This document shows positions 55,876 to 64,000 of a stretch of DNA of 64,000 nucleotides, one piece after another. Both the position numbers and the translations under genes were made by a program. Each line of letters begins with the position of its first letter. The stretch's first letter is position 1. The notes below the pieces were generated by a model. That model was given only the letters and a program-made list of their open reading frames with translations. It was not told where the DNA came from and searched no databases. This DNA comes from Gammaproteobacteria bacterium (lineage in GTDB: Bacteria > Pseudomonadota > Gammaproteobacteria > SZUA-152): NCBI GenBank assembly GCA_029882975.1, contig JAOUJW010000001.1:186001-250000 (forward strand), read 5' to 3'.

Positions 55876-56871
55876 CTAAAGCGGTTCAGACAGGTCCGGT
55901 AAGACCGCATTACGCGCTTTTCCTACACTGAAATCTCGGATATTGCGGGCCATTTCCTGTACCAGACGCTGTCTTGCCTGGCGGCTGGCCCAGGCAATAT
56001 GAGGTGTAACTATCAAGTTGGGCAAATCACATTCCAACAATGGATTGCCCTGGGCCGGCGGCTCCACACTTAGCACGTCAATACCGGCACCGGCTATCTT
56101 CCGCTCGTGTAAAGCTTGCAATAAGGCGGCTTCATCCACCACACCACCTCTAGCCACATTAATTAATATGGCTTCGCTTTTCATCATGGCCAGTTCCTTA
56201 GCACCGATTAAATCCCGGGTGCTGGGTGTCAGAGGACAATGCAGTGTTAACACATCGCTTTGTTGTAACACCGATTCAAATTTCACTCGCCCGGTTCGAG
56301 CTGCCTCACGACCGGCTCGCTCTGCCACCAATATCCTCATTCCAAAGGCTTTGGCGGGTTCCACCATCCCTTTACCTAACTCACCGAAACCGACTATACC
56401 CAAAGTTTTGCCTGCCAGCTCGTTAATGGGATAGTCCAACAAACAAAACTGTTGTGCTCTTTGCCAAGCTTGATTCGTAATGGCGGTTTGGTAATCTCGA
56501 AATGACGTTAGCAAATTCAAGATCAGCATGAAAGCATGCTGCACTACGGAAGGGGTGGCATAGCTGCGTACATTGCTGACCTGTATACCCCGCTCTCGTG
56601 CCGCCTCCAAATCAATATTGTTTACCCCGGTGGCGCAAACGCAAATCAGCTTCAAATTCGGTAATTGCTCTATGCAGTAGCGACGAACCGGAACTTTGTT
56701 GCATATCAATACTTCCGCATTAGCGGCAAGCTGAACCACATCTTCCTCTCGCACATGCGTATGCGTCGTCAGACCGGACAAACACCCTTGCAGGTCGCTC
56801 AAGTCCAGATCATCATTGTCGAGAGACCCCAAATCCAAAAACACAGCCGATAACTTCTTAGTATTTTCCAT
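55876..56871 (-). CDS. D-2-hydroxyacid dehydrogenase (HprA-like)
   Basis: The NAD-binding domain has LGIVGFGELGKG, and the catalytic Arg, Glu and His lie in LINVARGGVVDE, DVLSVEPP and VTPHIAWAS. The best general fit is hydroxypyruvate reductase / glycerate dehydrogenase; lactate or phosphoglycerate-type substrates are less likely since no extra ACT domain is present. The ATG at 56871 gives 331 residues; the frame to 56952 adds a non-family N-terminus. Confidence 0.92.
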   Translation of the reverse strand: MENTKKLSAVFLDLGSLDNDDLDLSDLQGCLSGLTTHTHVREEDVVQLAANAEVLICNKVPVRRYCIEQLPNLKLICVCATGVNNIDLEAARERGIQVSNVRSYATPSVVQHAFMLILNLLTSFRDYQTAITNQAWQRAQQFCLLDYPINELAGKTLGIVGFGELGKGMVEPAKAFGMRILVAERAGREAARTGRVKFESVLQQSDVLTLHCPLTPSTRDLIGAKELAMMKSEAILINVARGGVVDEAALLQALHERKIAGAGIDVLSVEPPAQGNPLLECDLPNLIVTPHIAWASRQARQRLVQEMARNIRDFSVGKARNAVLPDLSEPL

Positions 56872-57029
56872 AGTTTGCCCATTCCCCAATCTCCGGCTCG
56901 TGCACCACCGGAAGAAATACAGTAAACTCGTTGATATTATAGCCGAACCCATGCTATGAACGTGCTATGAGTTTGTCTAGCCAAGCCATAACGAGAATCT
57001 GACCCAAACCTTAATATAAAGCCACTATT

Positions 57030-57932
57030 TTGTACCCATCGAATCAACAAACAGCCACGTCGAAACGCACTGCGTTTAAGCACAGCAAAGTCCACCAGTG
57101 GCTGCTGCTAGCAGCCGGCCTGTTATTCCTGAATTCGGCCGGCGCCGGACATTTACCTCTGTGGGAACTGGGGGGCGGAATCGGTTTTCTGGACACCCCG
57201 CATTACCGCGGCTCCACTCAGTCCGAACAATATTTTGTACCTTTTCCCTACATGGTGTACCGAGGAGAAAAACTCAAAGCAGACCGCGAAGGCATACGAA
57301 CCGAATTATGGGAAACGGAAGATTTTACACTGGATATGAGTTTTGCGGCTAACGTGCCCGTAGCAGGTGATGCCAGCGAAACCCGTCAGGGCATGCCCGA
57401 CCTGGACTTGGTCTTGGAAGCCGGGGTATCTGCGGATTTCGGAATCTGGCACCAACACTCACAGGACCTGGAACAGAAATTTCTGCTCAAACTGCCTTTA
57501 CGAGCGGTGGTATCCATTGGCGATCCGGTCATGACATACCGGGGTTTTGTGTTTTCGCCCTACATTCAGCTACAAAACAAATTAAGTTACGCCAACGCAA
57601 TCTGGCGTTATTACATCAGCATTGGCCCTATTTACGCGACCGAAAACTACCACGACTATTTTTATGAAGTGGAAAACAAATACGCCACGGCTCAACGTCC
57701 CGCATACGATGCCAAGGGTGGATACAGCGGCAGCCGCATTACCCTGTCCTTTACCCGGAATACGGACAAAATATACCTTGGCGTTTTCGCACGCTATGAC
57801 CATCTGGGCTCTGCAGTCTTTGAGGACAGTCCGCTGGTGCAAACAAACGACTATTTTGTACTCGGCGTGGTCGCTTCCTGGATTTTTACCCGGTCGTCGG
57901 AACGCGCGGCTAACCACGGCTCTACTGATTGA
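57030..57932 (+). CDS. MipA/OmpV-family outer-membrane protein
   Basis: A signal-peptide-like segment (HQWLLLAAGLLFLNSAGAG) precedes a beta-barrel with MipA/OmpV motifs: LGGGIGFLDTPHYRGS, QYFVPFPYMVYRGEKL and a C-terminal strand region ending in ASWIFTRSS. MipA scaffolds murein enzymes in E. coli; most members have no known role. The only plausible start is TTG at 57030; there is no ATG or GTG before the signal segment, and the ribosome site is weak. Confidence 0.86.
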   Translation: MYPSNQQTATSKRTAFKHSKVHQWLLLAAGLLFLNSAGAGHLPLWELGGGIGFLDTPHYRGSTQSEQYFVPFPYMVYRGEKLKADREGIRTELWETEDFTLDMSFAANVPVAGDASETRQGMPDLDLVLEAGVSADFGIWHQHSQDLEQKFLLKLPLRAVVSIGDPVMTYRGFVFSPYIQLQNKLSYANAIWRYYISIGPIYATENYHDYFYEVENKYATAQRPAYDAKGGYSGSRITLSFTRNTDKIYLGVFARYDHLGSAVFEDSPLVQTNDYFVLGVVASWIFTRSSERAANHGSTD

Positions 57933-58065
57933 CACCCGCATTGACACCCGGTTCATTCCGATTGACACATGGATGAGGATTCCGAGTAGTTCCAGGATTA
58001 CCACCACTTGCAAATCTGCTATTATGCCTCCAGCATAATGCTAATGAGTCTAGACGGCCATCAAC

Positions 58066-59640
58066 GTGCACAAACAAATCGAAAACCGGATTAATCGCAT
58101 AGAACATCTGCGGGATAATGACCTATTAAAAGGTATCCTGACCGGTTTGGAGAAAGAAAGCCTTAGAGTTTGTTCTGAAGGCACCATTGCACAAACCCCG
58201 CATCCTGCCAAGTTGGGGGCAGCCCTCACCCATCCCTATATCACCACGGACTATTCTGAAGCTCTATTAGAGCTAATCACCCCTCCCTTGGAAGGCGTAA
58301 ATCAGGCCATGGACTTTTTGGACAAAACACACAAGTTTGTCTACTCCACATTAGAAGATGAAATTCTCTGGTCTACCAGCATGCCCTGCATCGTCACCGG
58401 CGAAACCAGCATCCCCGTTGCTCAATATGGCAGCTCCAACGCCGGGAAAATGAAAACCGTGTACAGAGAAGGGTTGGGATATCGCTATGGTAAAATGATG
58501 CAGGTTATCGCCGGCATTCATTTTAACTACTCCTGGCCGCGACCATTTTGGCAACGTTACCAGGAGATTTGCCAACACAAAGGCGACCTTGACGTCTTTA
58601 TATCGGCACAATATTTTCACGTCCTGCGTAACTTGCAACGTTTGGATTGGATCATCCCCTACTTGTTTGGAGCGTCACCGGCAATCTGCAAATCCTTTAT
58701 TAGCGGCCCCGCGGTTGGATTGGAACAATACGATGAATTCACCTATTACCAACCTTACGCGACTTCTTTAAGGTTGGGAGATATTGGATACCAGAACTAC
58801 AAAGAAGGTATCAGCGGCATTAAAGCCAACTATGACAGCCTCGATGATTATGTCAGTAGTCTCACCCATGCAATAGAAACCCCCTATCCCGACTATGAAA
58901 AAATCGGTGTCGTGGTTAACGGCGTATACCGGCAATTGAATGCCAATTTGTTGCAAATCGAAAACGAATACTATAGTACAGTCCGCCCCAAACAAATCGT
59001 GGATAGAAATGAAAAACCCAGCCTGGCACTCAAACGCCGCGGGGTACGCTATATTGAGTTGCGCTCCCTGGATTTGAACGTCTTTGAGCCTTTAGGTGTC
59101 AATAAAACCCAGCTGCATTTCTTGGAAGCATTGTTATTGTTGTGTTTGTTTGCCGACAGCCCGCCGATTACACCTCAAGAACGCAAAAACATAGACGTGA
59201 ACCTGAGTACGGTCGCTCACCAAGGGCGCAAACCCGGATTACATCTGCGCCGGGGAGAGTCCGAAGTGTTGCTGAAACAATGGGCAAAGGAGATTTTTTC
59301 CATGCTGGGAGGAGTGTGTGAACTCATGGACTCCCTGCAGGAAAGCAGCGACTACGGCAGCGCACTAATGCAACTGCATCGTCTGATCGATACTCCGGAA
59401 TTGACCCCATCGGCAAGAATTCTGGCAGAAATGAAACAACAAGGCGAATCCTTTTTCCCCTTTTCCATGCGCTATAGCCGCAAGCATTACCGCCATTTTA
59501 CAGCTGCTGCGCTCGACGCCTCGCTACGGGAGTCCTTCGAAAAAGAGGCAGTTTTGTCACTGCAAAAACAACAACAATTGGAACAAGCGGATAACTTAAG
59601 TTTCCCCGACTTTTTGCAGCAATATTTTTCACAGAAGTGA
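58066..59640 (+). CDS. gshA: Glutamate-cysteine ligase
   Basis: Makes gamma-glutamylcysteine, the first step of glutathione synthesis. The 524-residue length and motifs fit the E. coli-type enzyme: GLEKESLRVC at the start, TTDYSEALLELITPP, GIHFNYSWP and YIELRSLDLNVFEPLG. The start is GTG at 58066 with a weak ribosome site. A thioredoxin-like gene follows. Glutathione is also the ligand of GrxD, encoded elsewhere in the window. Confidence 0.96.
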   Translation: MHKQIENRINRIEHLRDNDLLKGILTGLEKESLRVCSEGTIAQTPHPAKLGAALTHPYITTDYSEALLELITPPLEGVNQAMDFLDKTHKFVYSTLEDEILWSTSMPCIVTGETSIPVAQYGSSNAGKMKTVYREGLGYRYGKMMQVIAGIHFNYSWPRPFWQRYQEICQHKGDLDVFISAQYFHVLRNLQRLDWIIPYLFGASPAICKSFISGPAVGLEQYDEFTYYQPYATSLRLGDIGYQNYKEGISGIKANYDSLDDYVSSLTHAIETPYPDYEKIGVVVNGVYRQLNANLLQIENEYYSTVRPKQIVDRNEKPSLALKRRGVRYIELRSLDLNVFEPLGVNKTQLHFLEALLLLCLFADSPPITPQERKNIDVNLSTVAHQGRKPGLHLRRGESEVLLKQWAKEIFSMLGGVCELMDSLQESSDYGSALMQLHRLIDTPELTPSARILAEMKQQGESFFPFSMRYSRKHYRHFTAAALDASLRESFEKEAVLSLQKQQQLEQADNLSFPDFLQQYFSQK

Positions 59641-59713
59641 ATCCGGACTGTAACAAAATGGCATGTAGCCAGTCTATAAAACCAGTTCGCCGACAAGTTT
59701 CTGAGAGGCAAGT

Positions 59714-60250
59714 ATGATTAAAACATTGATCCAAAGCGTGCCCAAAAATGCTCAAACCGGCCTGATAGTCATAGGACTGTTATTGAGCACCGGGGTGTTT
59801 GCCGCTATTAGTGGTGTCCTGAAAGACTTTAACGGCAACATCAAAACGCTGGATGACTACACCGGCCAAGGCCAATGGGTTGTTCTGATGTTCTGGGCCT
59901 CCGATTGCAGCGTCTGCAATAAAGAGGTGCATCAGTATGTCGCTTTGCATAAAAAGCACTTAAAATCTCATATGCGGGTTTTAGGGGTTTCCTTGGATGG
60001 AGATAAAAAAATTGACGCGGCCCGGGATTTTCTAAAAAAACATCAGGTCAACTTTCCTAATCTCATCACCGATCCGGCCACCGGTGCCCGCTTATATGAA
60101 CTATCCGGTGATAGCTGGATAGGTACACCCAGCTTTATGGTTTTTAAGCCGAATGGCGAGTTGGTGGGCGCACAAACCGGCGCTGTACCGGCCAACGTAA
60201 TCGAATCCTTCATAACCCGGGAAGTTCAGGCACAGGTGGGCGCGAAATAG
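59714..60250 (+). CDS. TlpA-like exported thioredoxin-fold protein
   Basis: A signal or membrane segment (TGLIVIGLLLSTGVFAAISG) precedes a peroxiredoxin/TlpA-type domain with C65-SV-C68 in FWASDCSVCNKEV and the cis-Pro loop GTPSFMVFKPNG. It should act as a periplasmic disulfide reductant or oxidant. It follows gshA by 73 bases on the same strand. Confidence 0.88.
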   Translation: MIKTLIQSVPKNAQTGLIVIGLLLSTGVFAAISGVLKDFNGNIKTLDDYTGQGQWVVLMFWASDCSVCNKEVHQYVALHKKHLKSHMRVLGVSLDGDKKIDAARDFLKKHQVNFPNLITDPATGARLYELSGDSWIGTPSFMVFKPNGELVGAQTGAVPANVIESFITREVQAQVGAK

Positions 60251-60434
60251 AAAAATTTCACAAAAATTGACACTGTGGCAAGGAAGACCGGCATCGCAAT
60301 GTACAAATAACAAGCAACTCCCATTAAACCAAGCCTTTAAAACGGATCCCTATCCATGCACAAACCCAGAAACACCCCAGAGTCCTCGCCTCGCTCTGGC
60401 ACAAAATTTGATCATTTATAGCACTTTCGTCACA

Positions 60435-60494
60435 AAGAACTTGACAGAAATAGTTCTTCTGCCTTATTTCTTATGTTTACTGATTTAAACATAA
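60435..60494 (+). promoter_or_regulatory. Probable topA promoter with two inverted repeats
   Basis: A perfect TTGACA box (60441-60446) is followed at 17 bases by TTATTT (60464-60469), a moderate sigma-70 promoter. The inverted repeat AAGAACT / AGTTCTT (60435-60441 and 60452-60458) overlaps the -35 box, and a second one, TTATGTTTA / TAAACATAA (60471-60494), lies around the expected start point. Both could be operators. Confidence 0.55.
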
Positions 60495-60533
60495 TTGTTG
60501 CTTTATTTATTAACTAATTGAACTTAAAGAAAA

Positions 60534-63290
60534 ATGGGAAAATCTCTGGTAATTGTCGAGTCTCCGGCTAAGGCAAAAACGATAAACAAATATCTGGGCA
60601 AGGACTATATCGTCAAGTCCAGCATCGGCCATATCCGGGATTTGCCCAGTAGCGGCAGTGCTGGAAAGTCGGCTATGTCACCTGCCGAGCGCGCCAAACT
60701 GGCCGCTGAAGCACGCAAACTGCCGCCAAAAAAACGCGAAACGGAGAAGCGCAAACGCGCCTGGACTTCGTTGGTTAAGCGTATGGGTATCAACCCGGAA
60801 AAAGGCTGGAAACCCACTTACGAAATCATGCCAGGGAAAGAGAAAGTGGTGCAGGAACTGCAAAAACTGGCTAAAACGGCTGACGCCATCTATCTGGCTA
60901 CAGACTTGGACCGAGAAGGAGAGGCCATCGCCTGGCATTTGCGCGAAGCGATAGGAGGCGATGACACTCAATTCAAACGTGTGGTCTTCAACGAAATCAC
61001 CCAAAAAGCCATACAACATGCATTTGATCATCCGACCAAACTGAATCAACACCAGATCAATGCACAACAGACTCGGCGTTTTCTGGACCGTGTCGTCGGC
61101 TATATGCTCTCACCGCTATTGTGGAAAAAAATAGCCCGAGGTCTGTCTGCCGGCCGGGTACAATCGGTTGCTGTACGTTTGGTGGTGGAACGGGAAAAAG
61201 AAATTAACGCTTTTATCCCGGAGGAATATTGGGAAGTCCATTGTGATCTAAAATCTCCAAAAGAAGATTCTTTTCGAGTGCAGGTGGTTAAACATCACGA
61301 TCAAAATTTCAAACCGGTAAACAAAGAGCAAACCGATGCAGCATTGGCTGTACTGGAGCATGCCACCTACATTGTCGACAAACAAGAAACCAAACCTTCG
61401 AGCAGTCGTCCCAGGGCACCGTTTATTACTTCCACGCTACAACAGGCAGCCAGTACCCGCATGGGTTTTGGCGTCAAAAAAACCATGCTTATGGCGCAGC
61501 GACTCTACGAAGCCGGTTACATCACTTACATGCGAACCGACTCCACTAACTTGAGTGCCGAAGCCGTACAAAGTTGCCGGGAGTATATTGAAAAACACTA
61601 CGGCAGCAACTACCTGCCACCCAAGCCCAATATTTACAGCAGTCGCGAAGGTGCACAGGAAGCGCATGAAGCTATTCGTCCTTCCGACGTCAAGGTGATG
61701 AAAACCGATTTAAAAAATATGGACCCGGATGCGGAGCGACTCTACGAATTGATATGGCGTCAATTTGTTGCTTGTCAGATGACCCCGGCCAAGTTTGATG
61801 TCACCACCTTGACAATTAAAGCTGAAGATTATTATTTGCGTACCAAAGGTCGAGTGGTTCGTTTCGATGGTTGGACCCGGGTTTTGCCGCCTCAACAAAA
61901 AAACGATGATGATCGATTATTACCGGATGTTCAGGAAAACGACATTCTTACATTACTTAAGATCGACCCCTCGCAACATTTTACCAAGCCGCCACCACGC
62001 TATAGCGAAGCCAGCCTGGTAAAAGAACTGGAAAAGCGTGGCATCGGTCGCCCCTCCACTTATGCCGCTATCATCTCCACTATCCAGGACAGAGGCTACG
62101 TTACCCTGGACAAACGACGATTTTATGCGGAAAAAATCGGCGAAGTGGTCACCGAGCGGCTGACAGAAAACTTTCATGACCTGATGGACTACGGTTTTAC
62201 AGCAGGCATGGAAGAACAATTGGACACCATTGCTGAAGGAAAAAGCAATTGGAAAAAGGTACTGGACAACTTTTATGCTGATTTTAAAACCAAGCTGGAT
62301 AATGCCGAGAATGATGATACCGGCATGCGCGCCAACACCCCAGTACCGACGGATATTGTATGTCCCACTTGTGGCCGCGAAATGATGATTCGCGTGGGCT
62401 CCACTGGTGTCTTTTTAGGTTGCAGCGGCTACAACCTTCCGCCCAAGGAGCGCTGCAAATCCACGATCAACCTGATCCCGGGTGAAGAAGCAGTCAATGC
62501 GGACGAGGACGAAGAAAGCGAAGCCAAGGCGCTGATAGAGAAACACCGCTGCCCGGTTTGCAGCACCGCCATGAATCACTACCTCATAGATGAGAACCGT
62601 AAACTCCACGTTTGTGGAAACAGCCCGGATTGCCAAGGCGTGGAAATCGAGCACGGCAAATTTCGCATTAAGGGCTATGAAGGCCCCATCATCGAGTGTG
62701 ATAAGTGCGGGGCCGAAATGCAGCTTAAAACCGGCCGCTTCGGTAAATATTTCGACTGTACCAATAGCGACTGCTCCAATACCCGCAAACTATTGCGCAA
62801 CGGCGAGGCAGCACCGCCCAAAGCAGACCCCATCCATATGCCGGAGTTACCCTGCGAAAAAACCGAAGGCTATTTCATCCTTCGTGACGGAGCCGCCGGG
62901 ATTTTTTTAGCGTCCAGCGCCTTTCCCAGATCCAGGGAAACCCGAGCACCGTTGCTGCTAGAAATTATACCGCACAAAGACGAACTGGATCCCAAGTTTG
63001 CCTACTTGTGTGAGGGACCGCTTGAAGATAGTGCCGGTAACCCGACTGTAATTCGATTCAGTCGCAAGAATAAAGAACAGTATTTGATGACCGAGCATGA
63101 AGGCAAAGCCACCGGTTGGAGCGCCCATTACCACTCCGGACAATGGGTGATTGAAACACCCAAGGCAGCCGTTAAAAAAGCTGTTAAGAAAAAAACAAAG
63201 AAAAAAACCGCCAAGAAAAAAACGGCCAAAAAAAGTACTACAAAAAAGAAAGGCACTGCTAAAAAAAGTATTAAAAAGAAAACCAAATAA
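60534..63290 (+). CDS. topA: DNA topoisomerase I
   Basis: The 918-residue enzyme relaxes negatively supercoiled DNA. The Toprim domain has [10 protein letters not shown] and the metal motif TDLDREGEA; the active-site Tyr is in [13 protein letters not shown]. Three Cys4-type zinc ribbons follow ([27 protein letters not shown]). The tail of about 40 residues is Lys-rich ([16 protein letters not shown]), suited to DNA contact. The ATG at 60534 follows AAAGAAAA, a weak ribosome site. Confidence 0.97.
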   Translation: MGKSLVIVESPAKAKTINKYLGKDYIVKSSIGHIRDLPSSGSAGKSAMSPAERAKLAAEARKLPPKKRETEKRKRAWTSLVKRMGINPEKGWKPTYEIMPGKEKVVQELQKLAKTADAIYLATDLDREGEAIAWHLREAIGGDDTQFKRVVFNEITQKAIQHAFDHPTKLNQHQINAQQTRRFLDRVVGYMLSPLLWKKIARGLSAGRVQSVAVRLVVEREKEINAFIPEEYWEVHCDLKSPKEDSFRVQVVKHHDQNFKPVNKEQTDAALAVLEHATYIVDKQETKPSSSRPRAPFITSTLQQAASTRMGFGVKKTMLMAQRLYEAGYITYMRTDSTNLSAEAVQSCREYIEKHYGSNYLPPKPNIYSSREGAQEAHEAIRPSDVKVMKTDLKNMDPDAERLYELIWRQFVACQMTPAKFDVTTLTIKAEDYYLRTKGRVVRFDGWTRVLPPQQKNDDDRLLPDVQENDILTLLKIDPSQHFTKPPPRYSEASLVKELEKRGIGRPSTYAAIISTIQDRGYVTLDKRRFYAEKIGEVVTERLTENFHDLMDYGFTAGMEEQLDTIAEGKSNWKKVLDNFYADFKTKLDNAENDDTGMRANTPVPTDIVCPTCGREMMIRVGSTGVFLGCSGYNLPPKERCKSTINLIPGEEAVNADEDEESEAKALIEKHRCPVCSTAMNHYLIDENRKLHVCGNSPDCQGVEIEHGKFRIKGYEGPIIECDKCGAEMQLKTGRFGKYFDCTNSDCSNTRKLLRNGEAAPPKADPIHMPELPCEKTEGYFILRDGAAGIFLASSAFPRSRETRAPLLLEIIPHKDELDPKFAYLCEGPLEDSAGNPTVIRFSRKNKEQYLMTEHEGKATGWSAHYHSGQWVIETPKAAVKKAVKKKTKKKTAKKKTAKKSTTKKKGTAKKSIKKKTK

Positions 63291-63301
63291 AAACCATTCG
63301 A

Positions 63302-63366
63302 CTCTTGCCAGTAAACACTAAACTCTTGTTAGTAAAATAGTTATTGCATAATTTTTACTAACAAGA
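63302..63366. repeat. Three copies of a 14-bp motif, two direct and one inverted
   Basis: CTCTTGCCAGTAAA (63302-63315) and CTCTTGTTAGTAAA (63323-63336) are direct copies 21 bases apart; an inverted copy lies at 63354-63367 (TTTACTAACAAGAA, 13/14). The second and third form a perfect 14-bp inverted repeat (63324-63337 / 63353-63366) around a 15-base spacer. It starts 12 bases after the topA stop and has no U-tract, so it may be an operator rather than a terminator. Confidence 0.6.
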
Positions 63367-63728
63367 AGGTTTACGCAACCCGCTTATATCCCTGACAAAG
63401 TCTCCCCCCCTTCATTTATAAATCAGTAGCCTATATTGTTTACGAGGAACTCTGCACCTTTACGCGAGTCATAACAATACGCGCCATAAATTGCAGCGTA
63501 ATGAATACTATGCACTATTTACTGAGGAAGCATTGGACGATAAGAGGAATATGGACTTAACTTACTATATTACTCTGTAAATCCAAAAATTAAGAGGATT
63601 TATATCGCATACAGAGAGTTTATAAAGAGGCTATAGCCTTTCGACAAGCGGAGTTTATACGATATCAATACACATTTGAGAAAGGCGACAATGATGTATA
63701 GACATAAACGATTGGTTTTGAGAGAGGC
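63367..63728. other. AT-rich interval without a recognisable gene
   Basis: About 360 bases after the topA repeats show no long frame, no clear terminator and no structured RNA that I can recognise. Only very short frames with weak ribosome sites occur. Confidence 0.5.
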
Positions 63729-64000
63729 ATGAAGAATATTGGTTACACTATGAACAAAGTTGCACGCATTATAACCCTATTCACTCCAACAGCATCTGTC
63801 GCAAGCATATTCTGCCTGCAAGTCACCACCTCTTTTCGGTCACTCCGCACCGTAAACCCTGCCGGCATCGACCGCAATAGCAACTGTTGCATCATGCGTT
63901 TGTTAAACATCCGGCGTCAAAAAATACTTTGGCCCATTAATTGCACTTTTCACAATAGTATGCTGTTGTTTTTACATACTTATTACGAAACAACTAAATT
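63729..64000 (+). CDS. Possible partial gene running off the right edge
   Basis: From ATG at 63729 (after GAGAGG) or 63750 the frame stays open for about 90 codons to the window end. The start MNKVARIITLFTPTASVASI could be a signal peptide. The rest does not resemble a known protein and has an odd composition, so this may be chance. Confidence 0.25.
   Translation, partial: MKNIGYTMNKVARIITLFTPTASVASIFCLQVTTSFRSLRTVNPAGIDRNSNCCIMRLLNIRRQKILWPINCTFHNSMLLFLHTYYETTK

Noticed and set aside
1-64000. CRISPR array, insertion sequence or prophage
   Set aside because: No regularly spaced repeats, transposase, integrase or phage structural genes were found on reading both strands.

Overview
The window looks like a chromosomal segment of a gammaproteobacterium with moderate G+C. 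Evidence is the gene content (E. coli-type gshA, argD-argF, ilvD, pyrC, rnt, rsmE, pepN, dinB, ygiQ, topA, yadGH, talB-type transaldolase), the Shine-Dalgarno motifs and the gene packing. Cytochrome c4, a cytochrome c lipoprotein, a periplasmic rhodanese and a Cus-type RND system fit an environmental, respiring bacterium. I cannot name the genus. I see no rRNA, no convincing tRNA, no CRISPR array, no transposase and no prophage.

Layout. 1-2.5 kb: end of a two-component cluster (hybrid kinase, lone receiver, receiver-first kinase). 2.6-8.5 kb: rhodanese, TPR protein, DUF2797, a structured repeat-like element, thioesterase-rsmE pair, pyrC and rnt. 8.6-11.7 kb: grxD, an asparagine-synthase-like enzyme of the N-acetylglutaminylglutamine amidotransferase type without its usual partners, and a coiled-coil protein with a Lys-rich tail. 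11.7-12.7 kb: a gene-poor kilobase holding one DUF3330 microprotein. 12.7-15.8 kb: YVTN propeller, putative anti-sigma, ECF sigma factor and thiol:disulfide protein. 16-19.7 kb: Sel1 lipoprotein, orphan hydantoinase B, a 30-residue membrane microprotein and a PuuD-like membrane protein. 19.7-27.9 kb: argD-argF behind a hairpin-rich leader, an FbpC-like ATPase, cytochrome c4, a YgiM-like protein, ilvD and a glycosyltransferase. 27.9-38 kb: a DUF302 / cytochrome c / DUF2231 set, then a Cus-type metal efflux operon (cusF-cusC-cusB-cusA plus a half-size GDT1 protein), all on the minus strand. 38-44.1 kb: small unknown genes, then a tightly packed minus-strand run ending in yadG-yadH-methyltransferase-secreted MopE-like protein. 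44.3-51.1 kb: glycosyltransferase-dinB, pepN, YchJ-like protein and two related receiver-like orphans. 51.2-64 kb: ygiQ, receiver-kinase overlapping transaldolase, 2-hydroxyacid dehydrogenase, MipA, gshA, thioredoxin-like protein and topA, then 0.7 kb of mostly non-coding AT-rich DNA.

Most individual genes are housekeeping. The parts that are not readily explained are: the contiguous yadG-yadH-methyltransferase-MopE-like cassette; two pairs of uncharacterised paralogues (MGLF coiled-coil proteins and receiver-like proteins with Glu near the phosphoacceptor site); the orphan amidotransferase and orphan hydantoinase B; the argD leader; and several nucleic-acid structures (5336-5431, 60435-60494, 63302-63366). 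All functions are inferred by reading the translated sequence, without database searches.
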